Source: CBDUXT01 sp965371245 (lineage in GTDB: Bacteria; Planctomycetota; Phycisphaerae; UBA1845). From it: 26,612 nucleotides of DNA. This document shows positions 7,676-14,994 of the stretch, in pieces. The notes under the pieces were generated by a model. That model worked only from the letters and a program-made list of their open reading frames with translations. It did not search any database and was not told the origin of the DNA. The stretch is from the NCBI GenBank assembly GCA_965371245.1, contig CBDUXT010000079.1, forward strand, positions 1 through 26,612, read 5' to 3'. Numbering within the stretch: position 1 is the stretch's first letter; each line of letters starts with the position of its first letter. Position numbers and translations under genes: made by a program.

Positions 7676-10600
7676 TCACGCGCCGTTTGATCTTTGCAGG
7701 TTGATTCGTAGCAGGTTCGCCAGTACGAGCTGGTCTACTTCCTTTCGGCGCTCGGACAGGGCATGATCCTCGGGAAGGGGCACGCCCGCGCCGGTGTCGA
7801 GCCAGGCCTCGGCCCAATCTTCCGACCAGTCACTAGCGGGATCGGTCGCGGAATAGGCCGCCAGCACCGCTCGGTCGAGCTTGTCGTGCGCCAGCTTCAA
7901 CCACGTTGGCCGTTCGTTGTAGAGATTCGTCAGCGTGCGTTTTTTCAGCTTGGGGTCTTTGGCGGCGCGGGCCATGATGGCCGACTGACGGATCAACGCG
8001 CGGGCCTCTTCCGGCACGTCGGCGAAGTCGTCTTCGGCATCGACGGCCTGAGCGATGGGCTCGACCCACTCCGGCGGGTTGAGCCAACGCTCGCGCTGCT
8101 CGTTGATCTCTTTGGCGGCCTCGGCGATGCGTTGATACGCCTCATTCTCGGTCGGCTCGCTCCCCGGCGCCCACGGCATCGGGAACGTCTCGAAACAGGT
8201 GGTCGGCGTGTAGCGAAAGCCCGATTCGGCCTCACGAAGTTGCGTACCCATCCGCCGCGCCCACAGCTCGTGAATCGAGCTGTGCAGCACGCCGAAGAAA
8301 TAATCGTCGGAACGGGCGAAGATGAACACGCCGTCGTCCGGCAAGACCGATGCTTCGACCCACTTGTACAGTCGATACTTGGACACGCGTGCCGTTGCGA
8401 CAAATCGATCGAGAGGTAATACCGCTGTCCGCAAGCCGCTTACTCGCTCTGCGTGCAGCCACCAATTATCTCGGCGTGCCTTCCGTTTGTTCCGGTCACG
8501 CTGGGGCTTGACCTCACGGCGCACATATTCAAGAGGTTGCTGGTAGAGCGCTGCACGGTGGAGCGGGCAGTCAGCCCCAAAATCAATGATCCACTTTCCA
8601 GGCCAGCGACCGGTGAGCGCGCTTCCGTTGATCCACGGCTTGAGAACATCACAGTTCGCGAGGCCAGTTGGGTTTCCCGATACACTGCACAACAAACGGG
8701 ACATCTGCCAATCTATATCGAACGCGCCGCCTTTCTTCGACCCGCTGTAATCTAAGCCGGCGTTCGCCTTGCCCCGTTGTGCGGTGGTCAGATCGATATC
8801 TGCGCTTAGGTCGCTGAATATCTCTCTTACTGGTGCGCCATCGAGATAGCACTGGGACTCAATACCGGTTTGGAAGCCGATGATAGAAACATGTACTGTA
8901 GCGCCGTCCAGAATCCAGTCGCGATCGGCCCATGCACAGAATATCTGCCCGTCGCTACCAATTCGTTGGAGCACTGCGCGATTCACTCCGCCGCGTATTC
9001 CCTGTGTTGCCAGTAATCCCGCTCGGACTCCGACTCTTCCTTTAATTGCGTTACGCGCCCGCTCAAACCAATAACAGCACAAGTCGCTGAATCCGGGGAT
9101 GCCGTAGGAACCCCACAGTTTGTCGCGGTACTCAGTTCCGAGCGCTTCCCAAATCAGCGAGCCGCCCAAAAACGGCGGATTCCCGATGATGAAATCCGCT
9201 TCCGGCCAGTCGGCGGGCTTGGGCTTATCCGGGTCGGACAGGTCGAGGATCGCATCGCGGCATTCGACCGTTTGCAGCGGTTCGAGAATCGGCGTGCGAA
9301 TCCCGTCGATGTAGCCGTTGTCGCGCATCCATTGCAGATACCCGATCCAGATGACCACCTGCGCCAGCTCGGCCGCGTAGGTGTTGATCTCGATCCCGTG
9401 CAGTTGCGTCGGCCTGATCTGGGGGAACAGACCCTCGGCGATCTCCGGCTGCGCGGCGAACGTGATGACTTCCTTTTCCAGACCCAAGAGCTGTTGAATG
9501 GCCACGTACAAAAAGTTGCCCGAGCCGCAGGCCGGGTCCAGAACGCGCACGGTGGACAGCCGATGGATGAAGCCTTGCAGCGCATCATGGATCGCCCGGT
9601 CGGCCTTTTTCTTGGTGTCGCCCTTGCCCTTGCGCCTGCGGGCGAGCTGCTTATCGACCTCGGCCTTGACCGCCTCCCATTCCTTCCCAAGTGGAGCCAG
9701 TATGACCGGCTCGACCACGAGCATGATGTCTTCGCGGCTGGTGTAGTGAGCCCCGATCTTCGCTCGTGTGTTGGGGTCCAGCGATCGCTCGAACAACGTG
9801 CCGAAGACGGCGGGCTCGACGCTGCCCCAGTCGGAACGGGCGGCCTTTAGCATTGTGTCGATGTCGGCGGCCGTCATGCGCAGCGCCGGGGCCTGGGCGA
9901 ACAGGCCGCCGTTGAAATGGACCACCGGGTCTACGCCGAAGTCTCCGCCGGTTCGCATGACGGCGAACAGCTCGGTCATGCGATCGGCCAGCTTGGCCGG
10001 GTCTTTTCCGTAGCGTTCGAGCAGCTTGGTGAACAGATCGCGGGGCAACAGGTCCACGTCTTCGGCGAACAGGCAGAACATGCACTTCATCAGGAAATGG
10101 GCGACGGTTTGGGCATCGTGGCCGAACTGGCGTAGCGACTGAGCGAGCGCGGAAAACTGCTTGGCGATGTCTTCGGTGACGTTTTCCGGCGTGATGGTGG
10201 GCTTGAACGAAAGCGGGTCGGTAAAGACGCGGCGGAGCAGATCGAGCGACTCCGGATCGTCGAGTGTGGCCAGCTCGATTGTGTGGACTTGCTTCGCCGT
10301 ACCCGTGAAGTTCGTGTGAATCTCGGTGTGGGCGATGTCGGAGACGATGAGCAGCGGGGGGTTGCCGAGCGCTTCGCGGTATTGGCAGAGCTGACGGTAG
10401 GCCTCGGTCAGGTCGCGGTACTTGTCTTTGCGCTTGTATTCCCAGCCGAACTTGCCGCGCCACCAGACGTCGGCGAAGCCGTACTGACCGGCCGCGCCGC
10501 GAGACGCCCCGCCCGCTGGAACGACCCCCTTTTCAAACGTGTATTCGGCCCCTGTGGCGTCGTGTTCGACCGGAGTCGGCTGCCCGAGCAATCGGCACAG

Positions 10601-10693
10601 GTCGATAAAGTGTTCCTGGCTGGCCGCGCGCTCCGACAGCTCGACGGGTGACCACTTGGCGATGAACTGGGCTGGGGAAATGTCCGGCGCCAT
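7676..10693 (-). CDS. MmeI-like type IIL/IIG restriction-methylation enzyme
   Basis: About 1005 residues combining nuclease, methyltransferase and target recognition in one chain, as in MmeI. The N-terminus has the PD-(D/E)XK signature D75-X9-E85-Y-K87 (ADVWWRGKFGWEYK), the same spacing as in MmeI. Methylase motif X is GAHYTS, motif I is VLDPACGSGNF at 384-394 and motif IV is NPPF at 505-508, which predicts N6-adenine methylation. A specificity region (about 640-850) and a helical C-terminus follow. All key residues are present, so it looks active and would protect the host against phage and plasmids. ATG 10693 is chosen because its N-terminus lines up with the MmeI start; ATG 10753 adds 20 residues. 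Neither has a clear Shine-Dalgarno. Confidence 0.92.
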   Translation of the reverse strand: MAPDISPAQFIAKWSPVELSERAASQEHFIDLCRLLGQPTPVEHDATGAEYTFEKGVVPAGGASRGAAGQYGFADVWWRGKFGWEYKRKDKYRDLTEAYRQLCQYREALGNPPLLIVSDIAHTEIHTNFTGTAKQVHTIELATLDDPESLDLLRRVFTDPLSFKPTITPENVTEDIAKQFSALAQSLRQFGHDAQTVAHFLMKCMFCLFAEDVDLLPRDLFTKLLERYGKDPAKLADRMTELFAVMRTGGDFGVDPVVHFNGGLFAQAPALRMTAADIDTMLKAARSDWGSVEPAVFGTLFERSLDPNTRAKIGAHYTSREDIMLVVEPVILAPLGKEWEAVKAEVDKQLARRRKGKGDTKKKADRAIHDALQGFIHRLSTVRVLDPACGSGNFLYVAIQQLLGLEKEVITFAAQPEIAEGLFPQIRPTQLHGIEINTYAAELAQVVIWIGYLQWMRDNGYIDGIRTPILEPLQTVECRDAILDLSDPDKPKPADWPEADFIIGNPPFLGGSLIWEALGTEYRDKLWGSYGIPGFSDLCCYWFERARNAIKGRVGVRAGLLATQGIRGGVNRAVLQRIGSDGQIFCAWADRDWILDGATVHVSIIGFQTGIESQCYLDGAPVREIFSDLSADIDLTTAQRGKANAGLDYSGSKKGGAFDIDWQMSRLLCSVSGNPTGLANCDVLKPWINGSALTGRWPGKWIIDFGADCPLHRAALYQQPLEYVRREVKPQRDRNKRKARRDNWWLHAERVSGLRTAVLPLDRFVATARVSKYRLYKWVEASVLPDDGVFIFARSDDYFFGVLHSSIHELWARRMGTQLREAESGFRYTPTTCFETFPMPWAPGSEPTENEAYQRIAEAAKEINEQRERWLNPPEWVEPIAQAVDAEDDFADVPEEARALIRQSAIMARAAKDPKLKKRTLTNLYNERPTWLKLAHDKLDRAVLAAYSATDPASDWSEDWAEAWLDTGAGVPLPEDHALSERRKEVDQLVLANLLRINLQRSNGA

Positions 10694-11088
10694 GCCGCGG
10701 AGGATATAGACGCGGACGGCGTATGTCCACGGTGCGCGGCTCTGCAATGGCATTCACGGCCTGTCAGGGGACGCAACTCACGACTGACGCGCGGTGCCCG
10801 GTCTGTTCCTAGTCGGCGTCGGGTAAGGCATGCGGCCGTGGGGAGGGGGCGTGTAATCGCTGGAGCTTTACGCGCCAGACCAGCGTGGCCGCAGCACGCA
10901 TTTTTGTGACAATTTGGGTGCGTTTTCTTCTCGTATCCCTCGTGGGCTATTTCGGTGAGAAAAAGCGCGCTGCGGCCACGCTGGTGTGGGACGCGAGGCC
11001 CCAGAGATTGAACGCCCCCCGGTCGGTCGGGTCGGCCAATGCCCGTTGGAAGCTCTCTAGGTGTGCCTCCCGAGGGGGAGCCCACAGG
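10694..11088. other. Intergenic region holding a long inverted repeat
   Basis: No credible gene fits this 395-bp gap between the restriction enzyme and the small HTH gene. Its main feature is the inverted repeat at 10879-10985, listed separately. A second small hairpin, CTCCC facing GGGAG, lies at about 11067-11082. Confidence 0.6.
10879..10985. repeat. Perfect 17-bp inverted repeat around 73 nt
   Basis: The arms 10879-10895 and 10969-10985 are perfect reverse complements (ACCAGCGTGGCCGCAGC). Pairing continues inward with a few mismatches through ACGCATTTTT and AAAAAGCGC, and TTCTC/GAGAA pairs lie deeper inside. The result is a long stem of about 25 bp on a 107-bp unit in noncoding DNA. It could be a structured RNA, a replication or mobilisation origin, or a small non-autonomous insertion. 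No terminal direct repeats were spotted. Confidence 0.7.
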
Positions 11089-11454
11089 TCACATGGGCCG
11101 CTTCGCGGAAAACGCCAACCGCAACAGCTCCATCGCGACCTTGACGCGCGTTTTCTCGTCGCCCAATTCCAACGATGCGTGCAGGACGTCCATCGCGCGC
11201 GTGACCATCGTCTGTAGGCGCGGAAGGCAATCAGACCAAATCTCGTCGAGCCGGTCGGCCAGGGCCGCGCGAAAGACTTCATCGTACAAGCGCCACCGCG
11301 TCACCGTGACGCGATGCACGCCGGCTTGGTGGGCCGCGTCCTCATCGCTCAGCCCGATGCACAGCCCGCCGATTGCGGTCCTCTGCTTCGGGCTCAGCGG
11401 TTGTAGCGGGCTGTAGCGATCCGTAGCATCCGGCCGAGCTGCTTCCGCGATCAT
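11089..11454 (-). CDS. Small HTH protein, terminase-small-subunit-like (121 aa)
   Basis: Residues 25-55 form a homeodomain-like HTH (LSPKQRTAIGGLCIGLSDED, then AAHQAGVHRVTVTRWR), like the N-terminus of phage terminase small subunits or phBC6A51-type proteins. The C-terminal half is helical (LQTMVTRAMDVLHASLELGD, then EKTRVKVAMELLRLAF). ATG 11454 is chosen, with AAGGA 11 bases upstream; the longer frame to 11547 overlaps the integrase tail. It begins eight bases after the stop of that tail, so in the circular element it would directly follow the integrase. No large terminase is present, so its role is unknown. Confidence 0.75.
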   Translation of the reverse strand: MIAEAARPDATDRYSPLQPLSPKQRTAIGGLCIGLSDEDAAHQAGVHRVTVTRWRLYDEVFRAALADRLDEIWSDCLPRLQTMVTRAMDVLHASLELGDEKTRVKVAMELLRLAFSAKRPM

Positions 11455-11461
11455 GGTCTGG

Positions 11462-11662
11462 TCAATCCTTTTTCGGCGGCTCTGTGGTCGCCCGAACCAT
11501 CGCCGTGATGCCCGCCTTGACGGCCTCCGGCAGCTTCGGCCAAGCACGGATCACGGACCCAAGATCGACGTCTTTTTGCGCCAAAAGCGCCAAGCAGGAC
11601 GCCAAGACACTTTCGCCGTCTGCCGTAACTCGTGTATTGTCAACGACTTGCGCGTTTTCGGA
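11462..11662 (-). other. Displaced C-terminal tail of the element's integrase
   Basis: A 66-codon stretch from the att core to TGA at 11462-11464, in the same frame as the integrase across the core. It contains VLASCLALLAQKDVDLGSVI and AWPKLPEAVKAGITAMVRA, an amphipathic helical tail that looks coding. I recall similar endings in planctomycete integrases. In the integrated state it has no start of its own, and the frame to its right is chromosomal flank. In the excised circle it would be joined to integrase residue 492. Its stop is eight bases before the small HTH gene. Confidence 0.7.
11586..11609 (+). repeat. 24-bp direct repeat, copy 2 (inside displaced int tail)
   Basis: Identical to 209-232 and in the same orientation, 52 bp inside the attR core. 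It codes for VLASCLAL on the minus strand. Identity at every base, including silent positions, suggests either recent duplication or selection as DNA. Confidence 0.7.
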
Positions 11663-11689
11663 CAGGGGTTCGATTCCCCTTGGGGGTAG
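11662..11689 (+). repeat. attR core
   Basis: A perfect copy of 30-57, with only the tRNA-Glu 3' end and no 5' half, as expected for the distal end of an island. The flank to the right (TTGGATCGTCACG, 11692-11704) also follows the degenerate tRNA-Glu copy at 17308, so it marks the pre-insertion chromosome or an older island end. Confidence 0.85.
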
Positions 11690-11716
11690 ATTTGGATCGT
11701 CACGTCCTGGTGCGCC

Positions 11717-11802
11717 GGGTGCCATGGGTAAGCGTAGCTTACCCGTGACCTGTCGCCGTTCATCCTCCCCGGGCAAACGAGTTTGCCCATGCCACCCGCC
11801 GC
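11717..11802. repeat. Dispersed double-hairpin repeat, copy A
   Basis: About 86 bp made of two palindromes in tandem: GGGTAAGC facing GCTTACCC, then GGGCAAAC facing GTTTGCCC. It aligns along its whole length with copy B at 18525-18609 at roughly 80% identity by eye. It is noncoding and REP-like; the hairpins could act as terminators or transposase targets. Confidence 0.7.
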
Positions 11803-11818
11803 TTGCCTGTGAAGTTTC

Positions 11819-12085
11819 TGGCGCTTTCGTAGGGAGGGTCTTTGGCAGGACATCCACGACTTGCTGCGTGACGAATTGCGTGTGAAAGAGGGACGTGAAG
11901 CCAGTCCAAGTGCAGCCGTGATCGCCGGGAAACTCTCCTGCGGCAACAAAACCGAGCGGGGCAAACGCACCTGGGAAATCCTCGCCAGCCTCGCCGCCAC
12001 CTGCCACCAACGAGGCGAAAACCTCGTCGAGCATCTCCGCCCTTACCTGCTTCTTCCTCCCTATCCACAATCCATAGCACGCTAA
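11819..12085 (+). pseudogene. Fused remnants of IS5-type and IS66-type transposases
   Basis: One open frame joins two unrelated transposase pieces. Bases 11819 to about 11923 code for WRFRREGLWQDIHDLLRDEL then EGREASPSAAVI, the linker before the first catalytic aspartate of IS5-family enzymes. It breaks where the DSQS motif should follow. Bases about 11924-12085 code for GKLSCGNKTERGKRTWEILA then SLAATCHQRGENLVEHL, the C-terminal end of an IS66-type transposase. No start, catalytic residues or terminal repeats remain. The 240 bp from here to the hydro-lyase hold nothing I can identify. Confidence 0.6.
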
Positions 12086-12322
12086 ACACGTACCTTGCGG
12101 AAGCAAGGGGTGGGGTCGCGATGATCGGGCATACGAAGATCTTTGGAACGATCGTGGTCTCCAGCATTCCATCGGCAGCACGTCCCTCGCGCCGCTTCGC
12201 TCGCTGCTGGGCATGCGAGCATGGTTCGACTAACCTGGAGACCGGTATGAAACCGGGGGGAAGGCCGGGAGATAAAGTTGTCCGTGATTGGCCAGGTTAT
12301 GCCAGAGGGTGACACGGGTAAG

Positions 12323-13174
12323 ATGCCAGATAAGCCTACGAAAACAGCCGTTTCCGGACCGTCAGGCACGCGGGACGACCTGAAACGAAAACGTGAAACC
12401 ATGACCGGTCGGCAGGTGCGCGAGCTGTGCCGCAGCGGGGCCTTCGATGCCCCGACGGCGGGCGTGGCCCGCGGCTATGTTCAGGCGAACCTGGTCGTGT
12501 TGGAAGCGTCGGTGGCCGGTTCGTTCGAAACCTTCTGCCGCCTGAACCGCGGCGCTTGCCCGCTGATCGAAGTCACCGGCAAGGGTCAATATGAACCACG
12601 CGCAACGGCGCCCGGGGCGGACCTGAGAACGGACTTGCCGAGGTACCGTGTGTATCGCGACGGCGCCCTCGTCGATCGAACGACCTGCGTCACGTCTCAC
12701 TGGACGGACGACTGCGTCGCCTTCCTGATCGGCTGCTCGTTCACGTTCGAGGCGGCGCTTCAACAGGCCGGGCTGCCCGTTCGCCACATTGAACAGAGCC
12801 GCAACGTCCCGATGTATCGCACCGATCGCCCCTGCCTGCCTAGCGGCATCTTCCATGGCCCGCTGGTCGTTTCCATGCGACCGATGACGCGCGAACAGGC
12901 CGCACGGGCTCAGGCCGTCACATCGCGTTTTGCTGAAGCGCACGGCTCCCCGGTTCACATCGGCGACCCATCGGTGCTGGGAATCTCAGACCTCTGCCGA
13001 CCCGACTACGGCGACGCGGTGACGATTCACGAGGACGAGGTTCCGGTCTTTTGGGCGTGCGGCGTGACGCCGATCGAGGCCATCATGCGGGCCAAGCCGC
13101 CACTGGCCATCACGCACGAGCCGGGACACATGTTTGTCACCGACACCGTGAGTGCGAATCAGCCCATGCCGTAG
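12323..13174 (+). CDS. DUF1445 / putative hydro-lyase (D-glutamate cyclase-like)
   Basis: A full-length member of the DUF1445 family, cytosolic, usually 255-270 residues. Motifs in order: RSGAFDAPTAGVARGYVQAN, CPLIEVTGKG, DLRTDLPRYRVYRDG, VAFLIGCSFTFE, NVPMYRT, VVSMRP, HGSPVHIGDP, VFWACGVTPIEA and ITHEPGHMFVTD. Family members are related to mitochondrial D-glutamate cyclase and are annotated as hydro-lyases; the substrate here is not known. The start is uncertain: homology begins at ATG 12401 (257 aa), and ATG 12323 or 12278 add a poorly conserved lead. No strong Shine-Dalgarno decides. It stands alone among decayed mobile DNA. Confidence 0.9.
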   Translation: MPDKPTKTAVSGPSGTRDDLKRKRETMTGRQVRELCRSGAFDAPTAGVARGYVQANLVVLEASVAGSFETFCRLNRGACPLIEVTGKGQYEPRATAPGADLRTDLPRYRVYRDGALVDRTTCVTSHWTDDCVAFLIGCSFTFEAALQQAGLPVRHIEQSRNVPMYRTDRPCLPSGIFHGPLVVSMRPMTREQAARAQAVTSRFAEAHGSPVHIGDPSVLGISDLCRPDYGDAVTIHEDEVPVFWACGVTPIEAIMRAKPPLAITHEPGHMFVTDTVSANQPMP

Positions 13175-13181
13175 TGTATGG

Positions 13182-13640
13182 TCACACCTCATTTTGCGGG
13201 ATCATATCCGCGTCGTAGAGGCAGATGTCCGTGAGATCGGCGGCGTCATCCACTCTGGTTTCGAGGTTGCCGTTGGCGTCGTAGGTGAAATCCAGCGTCT
13301 GATCGCCGCCGGACGAAAAGTCCGCCAGGTGGGCGGCGGTGGCTTCGTCGGTTGTCTGGCCGTCACCGTCGTAGTCGCCCGACTCGACCACAACGCAGAA
13401 CGCTGCGTCTGTCGTGTTGACTGGCCTTGGAAACTCCCAGTCCGTCAGTCCGGGAAACGACAGGTTGACCCGTGCTTCGTGAGAGATGCCGGTGATCGGG
13501 ATTTCGACGATGTCATGACTGATGAGCACCGTGCCGACCGTCCCCTGATCCGAAAGCACGTCTCCGCTGGCAAGGCCCAACGCAGAAACGCGGCGATCGA
13601 ACTTGGCGATGATCGTCAAGTCCGTCGTGGCAGACGCCAT
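13182..13640 (-). CDS. Hypothetical protein, possibly a fragment of a larger exported protein
   Basis: A 152-codon frame without a signal peptide. Visible motifs are a dockerin- or calcium-like SGDYDGDGQTTDEAT and an RHS-like FTYDANGNLETRVDD. They suggest the C-terminal piece of a long secreted planctomycete protein. It ends 8 bases from the hydro-lyase stop, in convergent orientation. I see no Shine-Dalgarno before ATG 13640. It may be a remnant whose 5' part was lost; the roughly 300 bp to the PEP-CTERM gene contain no other gene. Confidence 0.45.
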   Translation of the reverse strand: MASATTDLTIIAKFDRRVSALGLASGDVLSDQGTVGTVLISHDIVEIPITGISHEARVNLSFPGLTDWEFPRPVNTTDAAFCVVVESGDYDGDGQTTDEATAAHLADFSSGGDQTLDFTYDANGNLETRVDDAADLTDICLYDADMIPQNEV

Positions 13641-13935
13641 GGTGGCAGATCGGCCCGCAAGGCCTCAAAAACCGGGTTTTTCGCCGTGCAGGGCGCTCTC
13701 ACGCACCCACGAATTCTGCCGAGGAGGCGGAAACATAGGACCACGGGATTCGGTAAGATTGAATTCTTCCCGCCGGTTGCATGCGGGCGGTGTTCTATAG
13801 GTAGTAGACCAAGAGCTTCCCGGAGCCGACCGAGGCCCGCGCGGGGAGATTTCTCGGCTGTTTGCGTTTTTCTTCTTCACAAGGCTTTCCGAGGGGCCTA
13901 TAACTAGACAATCGACGCGGGAGCGACCGGAGAAT

Positions 13936-13950
13936 TGGCACCTGATTTGG
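13936..13950 (+). promoter_or_regulatory. Sigma-54-like -24/-12 site before the PEP-CTERM gene
   Basis: TGGCAC (13936-13941), five bases, then TTGG (13947-13950). This matches the TGGCAC-N5-TTGC consensus at nine of ten fixed positions. It lies about 40 bp before the start of the PEP-CTERM gene. In exosortase systems many PEP-CTERM genes are known to use sigma-54 with PrsK/PrsR-type regulators, which makes the site plausible. It was found by eye only. Confidence 0.45.
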
Positions 13951-13988
13951 CGAGTTCGGTGCTTGCACGTGTGGTCTGGAGAGACATC

Positions 13989-14603
13989 ATGAATCGAAAA
14001 CGCATGCTTTGCTTCCTGCTCGGCGGGCTTCTTCTCGGACCGGGCATCGGCGCGTCCCGCGCCGGGCCGATCACCTGGGAGTTCTCCGGTGAGATATTTT
14101 CCGTGTCTGACGCCAACGACCTCCTCGGCGGGGCAGTAGTAGAGGGAACGCCGTTCTCGGGTTCGTTTACGTTCGAATCGACCGTCATGGATAGCGATCC
14201 CGAACCGTTGCTTGGGTTCTACGAAGACGTCATCCTTGACATTCGCGGACAGGTGGGCGGCCTAGCATTCTCCGGGCCAGTCGGAGGGAACTCCATCACC
14301 GTTGTAAACTCCGACTTGGATCGATACTTGCTTGACGCTCGTGTGGGATTCCTGGGTGAGCAGCTTGATTTTTTGCTACTTGCGCCAAGCTCCGGCGACC
14401 TGTTTGCTGATACCTCTTTGCCTCTTGTGCCACCCGACTTCGATAGCGTTGGACCACCACTACGGTTCATCATTGCCGATAGGACAGAAGTCTTGCCATT
14501 GAGCATGCAAGGCTTCGTGAGCGTACTTGTTCCGGAGCCAGGAACGGCAATTCTTATTGCCGGCGCCCTTGCGCTTGCCCTTGTGAGACGTCGATCGTCT
14601 TAA
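13989..14603 (+). CDS. PEP-CTERM sorting-domain protein (204 aa)
   Basis: An exported protein for exosortase-dependent processing. It starts with MNRKRM and a hydrophobic signal (LCFLLGGLLLGPGIGASRAG). A beta-rich body of about 150 residues resembles the PEP-CTERM exported fold that begins TWEFSGEI and contains GTPFSGSFTFES. The C-terminus is a classical PEP-CTERM tail: VPEPGTAILIAGALALALV followed by RRRSS. ATG 13989 is supported by GGAGA about six bases upstream and by the signal peptide. It should end up at the cell surface or in the envelope. No exosortase gene is in the window. Confidence 0.9.
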   Translation: MNRKRMLCFLLGGLLLGPGIGASRAGPITWEFSGEIFSVSDANDLLGGAVVEGTPFSGSFTFESTVMDSDPEPLLGFYEDVILDIRGQVGGLAFSGPVGGNSITVVNSDLDRYLLDARVGFLGEQLDFLLLAPSSGDLFADTSLPLVPPDFDSVGPPLRFIIADRTEVLPLSMQGFVSVLVPEPGTAILIAGALALALVRRRSS

Positions 14604-14635
14604 CACGCATTGCTCCCAAGACCGGAGAATTCCAC

Positions 14636-14710
14636 ATGTCGCCTCGTCGCCTACTCCGACACTTAGCATTGATGGCTGCCGTCTTCCTCGCCTCGCCGCT
14701 CGGGCCAAGG
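14636..14710 (+). pseudogene. 5' stub of an exported-protein gene
   Basis: An ATG with GGAG eight bases upstream opens a good signal peptide (MSPRRLLRHLALMAAVFLAS). After about 24 residues the coding quality ends at a cluster of REP-like hairpins. Further on, at about 14936-14990, a stretch coding for ALLALGALAAARRRLQRR looks like a PEP-CTERM membrane tail in another frame. The likeliest reading is one PEP-CTERM gene whose middle was replaced by repeat DNA. It follows the intact PEP-CTERM gene by about 30 bp. Confidence 0.45.
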
Positions 14711-14715
14711 CACGT

Positions 14716-14935
14716 AGGTCGGGTCATCGACCCGGCATTGTTTGACTGCGTGAAGAATCGGTATTGTATAGGCGTTGACCAGGCGGCGAGTCCCCCACAG
14801 TGCGTAGCTGTGGCTGCCACCGCAATGGAATCATGGGGACAGATCCGAATGTCACGCTCGGGAGGTGCCGGGTCGATGACCCGACCTGCTGAACTTGTAG
14901 TCCAGCGGCGGGCAATAGCCCGCCCTACCCGCTGG
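14716..14935. repeat. REP-like hairpins with a perfect 21-bp inverted repeat
   Basis: The segments 14716-14736 and 14867-14887 are perfect 21-bp inverted copies, each itself nearly palindromic (CGGGTC-ATC-GACCCG). A third hairpin with CGGGC-AATA-GCCCG follows at about 14907-14920. The 130 bp between the inverted copies have no coding character. The arrangement looks like a REP pair (BIME) or a small MITE inserted in the PEP-CTERM-like gene. Confidence 0.7.
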
Positions 14936-14994
14936 CTTTACTGGCGCTTGGTGCGCTCGCGGCGGCGAGGCGGCGGCTACAAAGACGGGCGAGA

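Larger units (their letters stand above)
30..11689. mobile_element. tRNA-Glu-integrated element of about 11.6 kb
   Basis: The element is bounded by a perfect 28-bp direct repeat (30-57 and 11662-11689) that covers the T arm and 3' end of tRNA-Glu. A tyrosine integrase gene abuts the tRNA end. All genes inside lie on the minus strand and include integrase, XRE regulator, TubC-like protein, primase-helicase and an AlpA-like factor, plus cargo: a MmeI-like restriction enzyme and a pentapeptide/K+-channel fusion. There are no conjugation or virion genes, so it is probably a mobilisable island or satellite-like element able to replicate when excised. Decayed genes occur only in the middle (5424-6023), so it may still be active. 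Confidence 0.85.

Noticed and set aside
9272..9850. Plus-strand open frames antisense to the restriction enzyme
   Set aside because: Long antisense frames are expected in GC-rich genes. There is no start signal or family.
11462..12214. A single 250-residue minus-strand gene
   Set aside because: Only the part from the att core to the stop looks coding. The rest is the antisense of transposase remnants and the double-hairpin repeat.
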